A stretch of DNA of 64,000 bases from assembly GCF_018873765.1 (NCBI RefSeq), contig NC_057926.1, forward strand, positions 51,875,878-51,939,877, given 5' to 3'. Position numbers and translations under genes: made by a program. This document shows, in pieces, positions 1-11,859 of this stretch. The number at the start of each line of letters is the position of its first letter. Within the stretch, counting starts at the first letter, position 1. The notes under the pieces are model-generated. The model did not search any database. It worked only from the letters and a program-made list of their open reading frames with translations, and was not told where the DNA came from. This DNA comes from Telopea speciosissima (taxonomy: Eukaryota; Streptophyta; Magnoliopsida; Proteales; Proteaceae).

Positions 1-646
1 CAGGTAACCAAATTCATTTAATCTGAACCGGATGATTGAACCATGTTAGATAACCACCTGACAAACCCTAGTTTGGTGTGTAAACCATCGGTTAAACCAA
101 AAAAAGAAAGGGGACCTACTCTTTCAAGGCTTCGCTAAAAACTCAATTTTTATCCTCTCAAATGCATTTTTAAAGTATATTGGCTAGTGCACGGCACTTG
201 AGAAGATGAAAATACCCTTCGTTGTTATCGTATGTAAAAAAAACTCATCTTCCAACCACAATGGGGTGAAATTACCGCCCCACCCCCATGAAAGACAGAA
301 ATCCCACCCCTAAGATACCAACGAACTCTCATTGGTTGTTGCACATATGTAGCCCCTCCAGTCCCCCATTATATGTGAGATTCGTTATATTTTTCAGGTT
401 ATTTCCAATGATGGATATAGGAGCGTGGAGCACAGAGTGTTGGCCAATCATCTTCTGCAACCACGCATCTCAATTGCTATTTTTTTCAATCCAAGTAAGA
501 GAGAGGACTTATATGGACCCCTTCCAGAGCTGATATCACAAGATAAACCAGCCCTTTATCGGCCATTTACGTTGTCAGAATTCTTAGGAAGGTTTTTCAC
601 AAGGGGGTTGGGCGACAAATCTTTGATAAGCCACTTTCAACTGTGA
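1..646 (+). CDS. 2-oxoglutarate/Fe(II) dioxygenase, ACC-oxidase-homolog type (copy A, 3' part only)
   Basis: Only the end of this gene is in the window. Bases 1-3 (CAG) look like the last codon of exon 1, because the following gtaacc and downstream text match the exon 1/intron junctions of copies C, D and F. The intron runs 4-397 and ends tttttcag. The last exon is 398-646 (82 codons plus TGA). It carries the distal iron ligand in SVEHRVLANH and the 2-oxoglutarate-binding Arg-x-Ser in QPRISI, then the family C-terminus with YGPLPELIS and a final QL. No stop or frameshift is seen in this exon. Family members are cytosolic oxygenases of specialised metabolism; the substrate cannot be read from the sequence. 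Whether the missing exon 1 is intact is unknown. Confidence 0.85.
147..215. repeat. Foldback remnant, CTCTCAAGTG family
   Basis: tttatcctctcaaatgc … gcacttgagaagatgaaaa within the intron of copy A. Confidence 0.5.
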
Positions 647-662
647 AAGAGGCATCTTTGAT

Positions 663-1333
663 AGTTGTTTTCTGTTTAAGTTGTTTTTTAGACCTGGTTG
701 AACTGGTGGTTCAGTTGGTCCAGTTTAATTTAGATATTTAATTTTTTTTTTCTTTTTATTTAAGTTTGGATTCACGATTTCTTAGACTTTATAAGAAGTT
801 ATGACAACCATAAATAAGATCAATTAACTTGCGTTCAACTTTAGAAAGAGAAGAGTTAGAGATGGGGGATTTAATTAGTTGTACCATAGAAGGACCTTGC
901 AGGTACTCCATTCACAAACCTCAATGCATTTTGTCTAAGTAATGTAGAAGAATGATACAGCAATTGAAAATCATTGAATATTAGATTGATTTAAAATTGT
1001 GATCCGTTAAATTTTACGTTCAAACTCAATTATATATCATTTGATAAAATTAATCAATAATGTTTTGATAAGTCACATGTCAAATTTGGTGATCAATCTC
1101 ACATATACGACAACTAGCATAAGTTTTATCGATTTTTTAACATCCTAATCCTCCATTAAGTTCATGTTAAATTCACTTATAAATTTCTTAGACCTCTTTA
1201 AGATCCATTCTAACTTTCTAGTCTGAAATGTTGGCAATCGTGATGTAGGCAATATAAACCTTGAAATTTACGCCCCAACTGAACCGCTGTGTCAATTATA
1301 AAGGCTACAATGGAATGAGTTCTAAGTATATTA

Positions 1334-1368
<35 letters not shown>

Positions 1369-1617
1369 CCTGTTCTAATCAAGGTTTTAAGTTTTTCATT
1401 TTTCTCTTTAAAGATATTGTTTTATATAGTTGAATCGTTTAAAAGTAAAAGTCAACCTCACTAAATAAAGGGCAATTTTGGTGAGGTAAATTTAATTGAT
1501 TGCTTTAAAATTCGAATTATTTAAAATTTCTACCAACTCCCCCAATTAATCATTAAGTAAATTAAAATGATTTTTCTCTTCATCTACCCACCTACAAAAT
1601 TATCTGCCACAAACATG
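663..1617. repeat. 3'-flank duplication unit, copy 1
   Basis: From gttgttttttagacctgg to gccacaaacatga, this flank of copy A recurs at 4083-5317 just upstream of copy B with small differences. It probably marks the unit in which the dioxygenase genes were duplicated. It includes a (TA)n tract at 1337-1367 missing from copy 2. Confidence 0.75.
1337..1367. repeat. (TA)n microsatellite
   Basis: Uninterrupted AT dinucleotides inside duplication copy 1. Confidence 0.9.
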
Positions 1618-2060
1618 ATAGTGTTGCCAATAGAGATTTCTTTGGCCGGTGGATGATCCGGACACCTGGCCCTTCCCTCCCCTGGGCAGGCAGCAATCAA
1701 TTGTGATGGTTTTGTTCGCGATGGGTAAGGCAACTATGGTGTTCTGGGCCGTGACGCATTTGGTCGTGTGTTGTTTGCCATCACTAGGCAACTATTGTGT
1801 TTTGGGCCATTCGTAGCAGACTACTTCGCTTGCTGAGACGTATAACAAACAGTTCACAAATTCAAATCATCAAGGATGATAAACCATTGGCATACCCTCA
1901 CGTATACTTTGCCAAGCAGCTAAGTCTTTACTATAACAACAAAGAACTATATTACTCTCTCTCTCTCTCTCCATTTTACAACTACAATTCAAATATCAGT
2001 TGTAAGATACAAGCAATCAATTCAAATCGCCTAAATTTCAAAAGATTAAAAGAGAGAAAG
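1618..2060. other. Intergenic, no gene recognised
   Basis: Only short frames without family features and a (CT)n run at about 1952-1971. Confidence 0.5.
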
Positions 2061-2067
2061 ACACAGC

Positions 2068-2440
2068 CAGCGCTAGTTTGCAGTGAGTGATATGCCCAAC
2101 CTTTTTCCTAACCTTCAATTAAGATCATTCGTTCCCTCCAATATCTCATTTTTTTTCCTCTTTTTGTCGTGTGGCTCCAGCTACTTTTTTCTAATAAGAT
2201 ACAATGGCACCTAGAAACCATATGATGAGCATTGTTCCAGTTTGTCATGTTTTGAATTCTTTGCCATATTAAGAAGTAACTAAGCTGAATCAACAAACCA
2301 GGAAACTTTTTGTATGAGACACAAAGAATAGTGAATACCTTCCTAGCTTGAACATTTTTCACTACAAAAGTATTTCTCTTCCAGCGAGTTTTACATGATG
2401 GTCTAGTAACCACTTACAAATTCATGACACTTGTGTTTGT
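2068..2440. repeat. Diverged copy of the duplicated unknown-gene fragment
   Basis: Shares ctccaatatctcattttttt, the taagatacaatggcac region and ttgctcttccagcgag-type text (here atttctcttccagcgag) with 53737-54290 and 59960-60570. Confidence 0.5.
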
Positions 2441-2899
2441 CATGAGAATTATGGGTGGCATTACCAACGTTCACATCATAAGTGAAAAAACGAACGTTCA
2501 CCAACGTTTCTATCTTAGATTCGTGACTGTACGTATAATCACTTCACATAACTGAACTCTTTATACCACCTCAAACACCCCCAAAATAAAAAAATAAAAA
2601 CTCGAGAAATAAGGTTTAACAAATCTCATCACTACATTGCATTCCTGATCAAGGAACAGCCTAGACGTACGGTGCTTGGCTCTTTGATAAGTCAATAAAG
2701 ATTTGTATTTCTGTGCTTAACCATACCACAGCGATGGAGAAGCTGTACATTAAATAGCATACAATGACTTGGTTGCTAAGAAGTCAAGAACCGCAAGATG
2801 GAAAGAGACCTATTCTAATAGGAAATAAATATAGGAGACTAATATATGTTTTTCTCAATCTAATAGTAATATAAGTATGTTTCCCATAAAAAAATATAT

Positions 2900-3310
2900 A
2901 TATATGCACATCTCAATCCTTAGTGTTAATCGACATGGGCTGATGGGCCAGAGCAGGCCGGTCCAACCCACGAGCATGGGAGAGAGCCGGCCACTTAAGT
3001 GGCTGACTTTCTCCCCTCACTTTCTTTTGGACGATTAATCCTAGAGGGAGTCTACAAGGGGAAGGGAGTTTTAGGGTTTTAGGTTTATAAATAGATAATC
3101 TCCCTAACCCTAAGACCATGCGATTATTCAACCAATTTTCAATTTCTCTATGCTCTCCAAGTGTTTGTGTTTTCTGTGGGATTCCATCTTTTTCCAGGGA
3201 TATGTGGTGTGGAATTCTCTGTGGAGATTTGTTCGTGTGCTCGTAACCATAAGCTTGACTTTTAATCCTTTTTCCGTAACATTTTCGTACATATTCACTA
3301 TTCAAGTATG
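2900..3310 (+). repeat. Possible solo LTR with TATA box
   Basis: A stretch with tataaatag at 3086-3094, a GC-richer start (catgggctgatgggccagag) and a T-rich leader looks like a retroelement promoter/LTR. Only one copy is present, so ends and identity are uncertain. A 130-codon minus-strand frame here has no family features. Confidence 0.3.
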
Positions 3311-3431
3311 ATCCAAACCCGAGTTTATTTGCATATGGTTTATGTGATCTAACGCTAAGTAAAATATTACATGTAATGTAAGGAAAGTAATATGAATTTG
3401 TGTGAATGAGAATGTAAATCCTACGAAAATT

Positions 3432-3583
3432 ATCTCCTCCAGTTCCCCCAATGCCTGTAATTAGGAGGGATGGACCCCACCTGGGCAGAGTGTTCGGGTA
3501 GGGGTAGGGTGGTCATTGTGCCCTCCTTATTACAGGCACTGGGGGAATTGGATCGGGCAGGGTATTGGAGGGGACAAAGATCC
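3432..3583. repeat. Foldback element with shared ends and core
   Basis: About 30-bp arms (tcccccaatgcctgtaatta / taattacaggcattggggga type) around aggggtagggtggtcattgt. Outer ends atctcctcc and ggaggggacaaagatcc. Confidence 0.85.
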
Positions 3584-3846
3584 TACCCTACATACTCAAC
3601 TCTATCTTTTTCCTGGGGGCTTTCTTCGCTCGTTCTTATGTATAGGGAAGAAGAACACTGCATGGTCATGTGCAGTCTATGCCTAGACACATGCCCCATC
3701 AAATGACCGTCTCATCCCCTGCAAATGAAAAATCCCCCCAATCCATTTCCCTACACTTTCCCTCATTGGTCCCACATTGGTGCAGGGCCTGTGATGGGAT
3801 AGTGTTCTTCTTCAATTCCCTTTATATATAAAAAAAATGGCTTACT

Positions 3847-3965
3847 CAGTGAACAAGGCTCTCGCGATTGCAGGGTCTGGGAGGGTCATAATATATGCAA
3901 CCTTACTCTTGCTATTTTCCCAGAAATTGTTTCCAGACTCGAAATCGTTACCACTTGATTACAAT
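3847..3965 (-). mobile_element. Au-type SINE, partial
   Basis: On the minus strand: ggtaacgatttcgagtctgg, then aaacaatttc…taaggttgc, then gaccctcccagaccctgcaa and gagagccttgt. This is the Au SINE body with a decayed B box (TTCGAGTC). Confidence 0.65.
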
Positions 3966-4082
3966 GGAGCAATCTTACCGTTGCATCAAGGCTTGCGCTA
4001 AAAAAAAAAAATATCAACTCCATCTTTCTCCTTAATTAAATGGATCAACTTACATATATTTTTGTAAGTATTTTATTAATCT

Positions 4083-5317
4083 ATTTGTTTTTGTTTAAGT
4101 TGTTTTTTAGACCTGATTGAATTAGTGGTTCAGTTGGTCTAGTTTAATTTAGATGTTTAGTTTTTGGGGCACTGTTCTTTGTGCCACAGCGCAAGCTACA
4201 CCCAAACACATGGGGGTGGGCTCAATGACCACAGAGAACATTCATCCTTATTTTTTTTACCTAAAGATCCTACAGCCTAGTTGTTTTTCCCCTCTTTTTT
4301 TTTTTTTTTTTTGGCTTTTCTGCAATTCAAGGGTTGATTGGCCATCAGGGCCGTACAAGGAGGCAAGGAGAAGACCCAAAAGGGATCAAATTTCAAATAT
4401 GATACCCATAGGCCGGGCTCCACTTCTTAGAAAGCAAGTAAATGTGGACTTCATGCCGTTAAGGAGACTTGAGTCACTGATCAAGCTCCGGACGCAGTTC
4501 TCCCAAGGGAATAGTGAACCACCAGGGGCAAGCCCTGGATCGGCTGCAACATAGATGCTCAGTAAAATCATAAGAAAGAAACAAATGTCAATTGATTTCA
4601 GCATCTTTTTTATTTTATAGAAAGTATTTATGGATTGCATTTTTGTTTATGTAATGTAGAAGAATGATGTAGCAATTTGAAAATCATTGAACATAAGAAT
4701 GATTTAAAATTGTTATCTGCTAAATTTTAAATTCAAACTCAATCATATATCAATTGGATAAATTAATCAATAATATTTTGATAAATCGCATGTCAAATTT
4801 GGTGATCAATCTCACATATACGATCCCTAGCATAAGTTTTCTCGATTTTTTAACACCCTCCTCCTCGAATAAGTTCATGTTCAATTCATTTTCAAAACTT
4901 CGTAGACCTCTTTAAAATCCATTCTGACTTCCTAGTATGAAATGTTGACAAACTTGATGTGGGCAATATAAACCATGAAATTTAAACCCCAATTGAACCA
5001 TTGTGTCAATTATGAAGGCTACAATAGAATGAATTCTAAGTATATTAGGTAGCATGTTCTAATCAGGGTTTTAAGTTTTTCATTTTTCTCTTTAAGTATC
5101 CTGTTTTATATGGTTCAATCGTTTAAAAATAAAAGCCAGCCTCACTAATTCATATTGAGGTAAACTAAAGGACAATTTTGGTGAAGTAAGTTTAATTGAT
5201 TGCTTTAAAATCTGAATTATTTAAATCTCTACCAACTCCCCAATTAACCATTAAGCAAATTAAAATGATTTTTCTCTCCATCTACCCTCCTACAAAATTA
5301 TTTGCCACAAACATGAG
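4083..5317. repeat. 3'-flank duplication unit, copy 2
   Basis: Second copy of the 663-1617 unit. It is interrupted at about 4160-4640 by extra DNA: a damaged foldback, a T-run at about 4295-4312, and a short minus-strand frame with a hydrophobic start, which I do not trust as a gene. A more diverged trace is at about 24190-24480 upstream of copy E. Confidence 0.75.
4168..4238. repeat. Foldback remnant, GTTCTCTGTGC family
   Basis: ctgttctttgtgcc … acacatgggggtgggctcaa … cagagaacat; most of the right half is deleted compared with 35008 and 39523. Confidence 0.6.
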
Positions 5318-6814
5318 CTCTAATATCAAAATGTTCAATTCATAGACACCAGGATTCGGTTGTTGCCCATCCTTTCAATCTATCTTGTGCATGCGGCAGT
5401 CGATGAGAACGCGCTAGCATCTGGAATTGGAATTTCCGTCTTTCATGGGGCAGTTATTTCGCTCCGGCTGTATCTCTGCGTGGCCTCCGCCGCCACCACA
5501 CACACAGAACATATTCATTTTATTAAAGTAGTTGGAGTTTTTGGACCCCCTGTGGTTGTTGAGCAGAGGATCTGTTAACACCTTCATGTTCGGTTCAACT
5601 CGAAAGTTTGGATTTCTCACTCCGTAACAGAATTGAGAGAAGAGAAAGTGAAGATTGACAGAGAGAACGAAAATGGAGAATGGAAGAGGAGAAGAAGAAG
5701 GCTACGATCGGACCAAGGAGGTGAAGCAATTCGACAATTCAAAAATCGGAGTAAAGGGACTCGTTGACTCTGGCATCACTTCTATCCCTCGCTTCTTCAT
5801 CCACCCACCCGATTCTCTCCCTTGCACCGCCACCGCTAACGCCACTGTCATCGCAGCTCCTCCTCCTGCATCTAATACCATCCCCACCGTAGATCTCTCC
5901 GGCTTTGATTCAGACCGTAGATCCATCATCGTCGACCAAATCCGAGATGCCTCCCGTACGCTAGGCTTCTTCCAGGTCATCAACCATGGCATCCCTTCCG
6001 AAGTTATCGACCGTACGATCGCCGGCATCAAAGCCTTCAACGAGCAACCGATAGAGATCAAAGCACTCCACTACAACCGTGAGATGGGACGCAGTGTATT
6101 ATTTTGCTCGAACTTCGATCTCTACAATTCGAAGGCTGCCAGTTGGAGGGATACGATTTCATTAAGTTGGGGCCCCGATCTTGATATCGGTGAAATCCCG
6201 TGAGATCTGTCGGAGTGAGATTGTGGAGTGGGACCGGCAGGTTCAACGGTTGGGAGAGACGTTGATGGAGATCTTGTCCGAAGGCTTAGGGGTGGAGGGT
6301 GGGATGTTAAAGGCGTTATGCTGTACACAGGGGAAGAGGATGGTGGCCCACTATTATCCGTTCTGTCCTCAACCAGATCTGACGCTTGGGATTGCGTCTC
6401 ACACAGATCCAGGTGCGCTGACTGTGTTGCTACAGGACCAGATTGGAGGATTGCAGATGAAACACGGGGAGCATTGGGTGGATGTTCAGCCCGTACGTGA
6501 TGCTCTCGTCATCAACATTGGGGATATCCTCCAGGTACTTTAATTCTTTTTACCTTATCCAAAAAACAAAAAAACAAAAACCTTAATTCTTTCAATCCGA
6601 AGTCTGAACCAGGTTGTTGAACCATGTATAGGGTTTTAGTTTTTGGTATCAGGAGTCAGGACTCGTATTGGTCACCATCGATATACCAATCTGTATCCGA
6701 TCGAAAATTTAGGGTTCAAGCTGAATATCTGATATCATATTAGTCAGGTATTAGTTTCTGACACAATTGATATCAATACAGAGCAACCAATACACCCGAT
6801 TTAGAATTTAGCAC

Positions 6815-6961
6815 GTCTGCAAGGAGCCCAATACGCCAAGGGTGCTACCAGCCGTTGAGCTATGCCGCACACATCCCTAGGCATGCGCCAAGATGTGTGC
6901 CGCACAACTCAACTGTTGGATGCTCCCTGGTAGCATCTTGGGCGCTGGGCTCCCTGGAGAC
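6815..6961. repeat. Foldback element, GTCTCCAGGGAGCCC family
   Basis: Ends gtctgcaaggagccca and tgggctccctggagac, with inner pair gccgcacacatcc / gatgtgtgccgcac. In the intron of copy B. Sister at 32280-32431. Confidence 0.75.
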
Positions 6962-7445
6962 AATCCTGATCCTCCTATTTAATACTGATTCCTAAAACCA
7001 TGATAACGTTAAACTGAAATGATCACCTAACAATCTCTAGTAGGAGTGCAAACCAGCAACTAAACAAGAATAATGTAAGTGGATGTCCTCGATAAACACT
7101 AGGGCCATTTGTTTGAAATTATGTCCTAATGAAAGACTTAATCAAGTAATAATCTCTAAGGAAAATTTTATTGTAACCAATGTTGGCAAAAAGAAAAATT
7201 ATAATCTTACTATTTTGCCCTTTTGGGATAGTATATTTTCTACTTTAGCGGAAAAAAAAAAAGAGAACACATTTTTTTTTCTCATTGAGGACAAGTCATG
7301 GTATGTCACATTAATAATGCATTAAATTATTTTCAGTTTTTAATTTTGTTTTATATTTATATAAAATAACTCTTGAAAATAAAACAAGAGGCAATTAAAA
7401 GAAGATTGCAACTTCTTAGTTCACCACTTTGGTGACACCAAGTTG

Positions 7446-7636
7446 GAAAAAAGAATATATCTACTACCTGGGCATGTTCAGTGCACTGCCCGTGTGCACA
7501 GACATATGGGCGTACAAAATGACCTTGCCACGCCCCAGGAATTTTCGTTTTTCCAAGGTTGTGGCGATCATTTCGCACAACCCTGTGTATGGGCACAAGG
7601 GCAGCGCCCCATGCACGCCTAGGTAGCATTCTTTCT
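7446..7636. repeat. Foldback-like element, GATCATTTYGCAC family
   Basis: gtgcacagacatatgggcgt, aaaatgaccttgccacgcc and ggcgatcatttcgcacaacc, gtatgggcacaagg. Sisters at 29607, 50824, 58681 and a trace at about 9050-9110. Confidence 0.6.
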
Positions 7637-8063
7637 CCCATCTTTTTTTAATAAAATGAAAAATTAACTACTCCAAAGTATTGATTGAAGAATTTCTCTC
7701 CAATAAAATTTTTATATAACATAGTTTAAATAATATCATGACATATATTAAATTAAAGGGAAAATCCTTTTGTAAGTTGTAACAAAAGTTGGTTAAAAAG
7801 AAGCTGTTAATTTACTTTTTTTTTACTCTTTTAGTACAACACTGTCCTTTTACCAATGAAAAATCCTATCATTTAACATTTGTATTTCAAAAATGTGTAA
7901 GACAATGATAATATTTGAGAATGATATATTGGTAAGCAAGTTACTTTGAAATATGTGAGTCAACCCTAAAAGATAGCAAAATATTAATCTAATGGGTGAG
8001 GGATTTCTGGTCCGCATTGATAGTGGTGATTGGTTAGCTTTTGGGGACATTTGTTCGGATTCA

Positions 8064-8238
8064 GATCCTCTACTGCTGAGCTAACCGGAAGGACGGTACT
8101 GGCAAGACACAGCAAGGCGGGGAATGACTACCTTACCCCTACCCGAGCGCCTTGCCAAAGCAGGGGTAAGGTGGTCATTCACCGCCTCACTGTGTCACGG
8201 CAGTACTGTACTGCCGGGCAGCTCGGCACTAGAGGATC
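8064..8238. repeat. Foldback element, GATCCTCTAC family
   Basis: Ends gatcctctactgctgagct and gctcggcactagaggatc. The core pairs ccttacccctacccgagcg with gcaggggtaaggtggtcatt. In the intron of copy B. Confidence 0.85.
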
Positions 8239-8793
8239 CAAATTGCATTTGGTCCTAGGGTCTCAAGTTTGAGGATAGTTTCAGACATTTATAAATAGGG
8301 GGTAATGATTGGTGGGTCGATCGCTCCTGTACAAAAAGATTTCATTTTTCTCCGGCTTTTCTCCTAATCTAATACCCCTTTAGTTATTTATGCCCTTCAC
8401 GATTTCCCTATGCCCATTCATGAATATGAATTCCTTCACTGTGGCTTAAGGAAAATTCGATCCATATATTTATGTGTTTAATGTGTGGGATTTAAATTTT
8501 GTTGTTTTTTGGAGAAAGATGTGTAGGATTTGTTATTTTTTCAGATTATTTCCAATGATATCTACAAAAGCGTGGAGCACCGAGTCTTGGCCAATCATCT
8601 TCACCAACCGCGCATCTCAATTGCTACTTTCTTCAATCCAAGCAAGAGACAGGACTTCTATGGACCCCTTCTGGAGCTAATATCACCAGAAAAACCAGCC
8701 ATTTACCGGCCATTTACATTGTCAGAATTCTTAACAAGTTTTTTCACAATGGAATTGGGTGACAAGTCTTTGATAAGCTACTATCAACTGTGA

Positions 8794-9290
8794 TAGACAA
8801 GGGACAAATAAAATGAAAACTTCAATATAGAACTATGAAAGCCTTTGTTGTTGAAAAATGTCTAATTGTAGTGGATTAGACCATTCTAGCCTGGCATTTG
8901 GCAGTCTACAATCAAATGTCCTAAAAATGAAAAAGAAGGATATACCTAACATTATGATTAGAAGGAAATTATATTGTTAGTTACAGAACACCTAGACGTA
9001 GATAAGATAGCTTTACGAACAAGCTAGCCTTCAAACTAGTATCATTCTTCTATGGGGATGTGGTAATCATTTTGCATGATTTTGTGTGTAGGCACATGAG
9101 TGGAAGATAGAATAATTTCTAATCCACCATATGAAGTAGCAAGTTGTAACAATACGAAACACGTAGTGATTTTCAATCTTAGAGAAATTATGGAGCGATA
9201 ACAAGAATTCAATTAAAGCAATCCATGAGACTGACTGAAGGTTCTCGGTATACATACCCAATGGTCCTAACATTCAGAAATGCGATCACC
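8794..9290. other. Intergenic between copies B and C, nothing recognised
   Basis: AT-rich 3' flank of B; a short frame at 9067-9273 (-) shows no family features. Confidence 0.5.
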
Positions 9291-9480
9291 TTTTTTTTTT
9301 TTTTTTTTTGTTTTGTGTTTTTTAATGAAAAAAAAAATTTATTAATAAAAACCTTTAGGGAGGCGGGTACTAAGAACGTCAAACATTAAAAGAAAGAAGA
9401 AAGAGTCGATTGCGTGAGAACCCTCGATTTAGGTGACGTTTCGTGATAGAAGAATAGCAACTTTTTTTGGGTGCAAAGAA
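9291..9480 (-). mobile_element. LINE 3' tail with poly(A)
   Basis: The minus strand reads acccgcctccctaaaggttt, then ttattaataaa and ends in long A runs (T-run from about 9291 on +). This looks like the 3' end of a plant L1. No coding part remains. Confidence 0.4.
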
Positions 9481-9661
9481 TAGCAACTTGAGCTGTCTAC
9501 TATCGCTTCATTATCGTGTGGGTCCTCTTTTTATAAGTTACGTGAGAAGGATACCCAGCAGGCCAGCATTCAAATCGACCTCTCTTTTTCCAAATCAATT
9601 TATAAAAAAAAAAAGATAAAGACCGGACACAAGGTGCTTAACTTAAGTTTGTCTCTCTACG

Positions 9662-9802
9662 ATCGGATTTTCATCCTTTCTAAAGCGTTGCATTGTCTAA
9701 TATACCTTTAAATGTATCGGACAACAGCCACTGCTAAATCCAACTTAATTCACAAATGAGATGCACTTTACAGGTGGATTAGGGCAGTGCATCACACTTT
9801 TT
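9662..9802. repeat. Foldback remnant, CTCTCAAGTG family
   Basis: cggattttcatcctttctaa … gcattgtctaatatacc … gattagggcagtgcatcaca; diverged from 47401 and 61141. Confidence 0.45.
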
Positions 9803-10029
9803 TTTTGATAAAGATTCCTCTCCGACTGCTATGAAAATGACAGAATACTTTTGCTACTACCCAGGTTGCAAGAATATTCCTGTTAGAAATGAAATAATTC
9901 ACATCTTCACAAATACCTTGCTAGTTTATTGTATTTTCCAAAATACATTTTTAGATTCTGTTTCTTTGGCTGTGTGGTAGCAGCAAAATTTCGTCCTGAA
10001 ATGGCCTCCAGCCGTCCCCGTTCTCTCTA

Positions 10030-10077
10030 CATATTTTATCCAAATAGTTGGACTTTTGGACCCTGTGGCTGTTGACC
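10030..10077 (+). promoter_or_regulatory. Conserved upstream block of copy C ending in a W-box
   Basis: A block starting catattttatcc and ending ctgttgacc lies about 85-130 bp before the ATG and is shared with copies D and E. TTGACC at 10072-10077 fits the WRKY W-box core. No experimental meaning is implied. Confidence 0.4.
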
Positions 10078-10161
10078 AGATGACTTTTAACACTTTCATG
10101 TTTGCTTTCTGACTGCGTAACATATTTGAGAGAAGAGGAAGAGAAGATTGAGAGAGCGAAA

Positions 10162-11650
10162 ATGAAGAATGGAAGCGGCGAAGAAGAAGGATACGATCGG
10201 GCCAAGGAGGTGAACCAATTCGACGATTCTAAGCTCGGTGTAAAGGGACTCGTCGACTCTGGCATCACTTCCATTCCTCGTTTCTTCATCCACCCACCCG
10301 ATTCTCTCACCGCCACCACCACTGCCATCGCAGCTCCTCCTCCTGCTAATCCCATCCCCATCATCGATCTCTCCGGATTTGATTCAGACCGTAGATCGAT
10401 CATCATCGACCAAATCCGAGACGCCTCCCGTTCGCTGGGCTTCTTTCAGGTCACTAACCATGGCATCCCCTCCGAGGTTCTCGACCGTACGATCACAGCC
10501 ATCAAAGCCTTCAACGAGCAGCCGACGGAGATCAAAGCGCTCCACTACAACCGCGAGATAGGACGCAGTGCATTATTTTCTTCCAACTTCGATCTCTACA
10601 GATCGAAGGCTGCCACTTGGAGGGATACGATTACAGTAACGTGGGCCCCGAATATTGACACCGGTGAAATCCCGGAGATCTGTCGGAGTGAGATTGTGGA
10701 GTGGGATAGGGAGGCGCAACGGTTGGGAGAGACGTTGATGGAGATCTTATCGGAAGGCTTAGGACTGGAGGGTGGGAGGTTAAAGGCGTTGAGCTGTACA
10801 GAAGGAAAGACTATGGTGGCCCACTACTATCCTTTCTGTCCCCAACCAGATCTGACGCTTGGGATTGCGTCTCATACAGATCCAGGAGTGCTGACCGTGT
10901 TGCTGCAGGACCAGATCGGAGGGTTGCAGGTGAAGCATGGGGAGCATTGGGTGGATGTTCAGCCCATACCTGGTGCTATCGTCATCAACATCGGAGAACT
11001 CCTTCAGGTATTTAAATTCTTTTAATCTGAACCGGATGGTTGAACCGTGTTAGACCAAAACAATCACCTAACAATTTCTGGTTTGGTGTTCCTACAATCA
11101 CTTTTGCAAATTACGGACAGTTGCTACCGCTGTTGTTGGCTTGAGGCTAGGGCAATAGAGACTATTTATGTGGTTTTTTTAGCGTCCTCAACTATATATT
11201 CAGAGGAAAATTTTCTTTCACCCACAAATCTAAGATCATTATTACTCTCTTGCTACAGTAAATCCTAAATGTCCTTCACCATTATCCTACATCCATCCAA
11301 GTGCAATGATTGTCATAAGTGAAGGAAATTCTTCGTTAAAAAAAACTCAGCCCATATATTTATTTATATGTTTGATATGTGGGGATTTGTTATATTTTCA
11401 GATTATATCTAACAATTTATACAAGAGTGGAGAGCACCGAGTGTTGGCCAATCATCTTCACCAACCACGCATCTCAATTGTTGTTTTCTTCAATCCAAGC
11501 AAGAGAGAGGACTTCTTTGGACCCCTTCCAGAGTTGATATCATCAGATACACCGGCCCTTTATCGATCTTTTACACTGTCAGAATTCTTAACAAGGTTTT
11601 TCACAACGGAGTTGGGAACCAAATCTTTGATAGGCTACTATCAATTGTAA
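10162..11650 (+). CDS. 2OG/Fe(II) dioxygenase, ACC-oxidase-homolog type (copy C, intact)
   Basis: Exon 1 is 10162-11007 and exon 2 is 11402-11650; the intron is 394 bp (CTTCAG|gtattt … tattttcag|ATTATA). The product is 364 aa. The start is the ATG giving MKNGSGEEEG; the open frame extends upstream but only the part from this Met is conserved in the array. DIOX_N covers about residues 64-165, with LGFFQVTNHGIP inside. The 2OG-FeII_Oxy domain covers about 210-310. Iron ligands are H238 and D240 (SHTD) and H294 (GEHR); the 2OG clamp is R305/S307. The YYPFCPQPDL motif precedes the HxD. S-G-E-H replaces S-V-E-H of the other copies, a mild change. The clade also holds specialised-metabolism hydroxylases such as GSL-OH and BX6 (family knowledge); the substrate is unknown. 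The short linker (TATTTAIAAPPPA) and short intron make it the most compact copy. Confidence 0.9.
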
Positions 11651-11859
11651 CAGATGAAGGACCAATATGATGAAGAGTACAATAAAACGCTAAACTCATA
11701 GTAGAACTATGAAAGCTATTGCTGTTGAGAAAGAAGGATATCTTAATCCTTGCTTGCAACCTTGTAAGGTAATTTTTTTCAAATCCGTAAAAGTAGCCAT
11801 ATGTAAATTTTATCATTATTACACAACATAGACGTGCATGGGCACAAAAATAAAATTAA

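Larger units (their letters stand above)
5673..8793 (+). pseudogene. 2OG/Fe(II) dioxygenase copy B, single-base frameshift
   Basis: Exon 1 is 5673-6534 and exon 2 is 8545-8793, with a 2.0-kb intron (gtactt…ttcag). The start is the ATG at 5673, giving MENGRGEEEG as in the sister copies; an upstream TTG frame is not conserved. DIOX_N and the 2OG-FeII_Oxy domain are both present: the YYPFCPQP tyrosine, the SHTD iron ligands, and in exon 2 EHRV and RISI. One extra T at 6201 turns the CCGGAG of copies C-F into CCGTGAG, so translation stops after GEIP, about 176 residues in, before any iron ligand. Downstream the frame is otherwise open. It could be a recent null allele or an assembly error, since nothing else is damaged. 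The intron holds a repeat-derived stretch with a foldback (6815-6961), an AT-rich part with nothing recognisable (about 7000-7440), and two more foldbacks. Confidence 0.8.

Noticed and set aside
2913-3305. 130-codon minus-strand frame
   Set aside because: No domain, low-complexity start, overlaps a TATA-containing repeat-like stretch on the other strand.
4153-4554. 133-codon + frame and overlapping 84-codon minus frame with a hydrophobic start
   Set aside because: Spans a foldback remnant and a T-run inserted in a duplicated flank; the secreted-peptide look of the minus frame is not backed by a conserved mature motif.
9951-10406. 151-codon minus-strand frame
   Set aside because: Antisense shadow of copy C exon 1 and its leader; the same shadow recurs in copies B, D and E.
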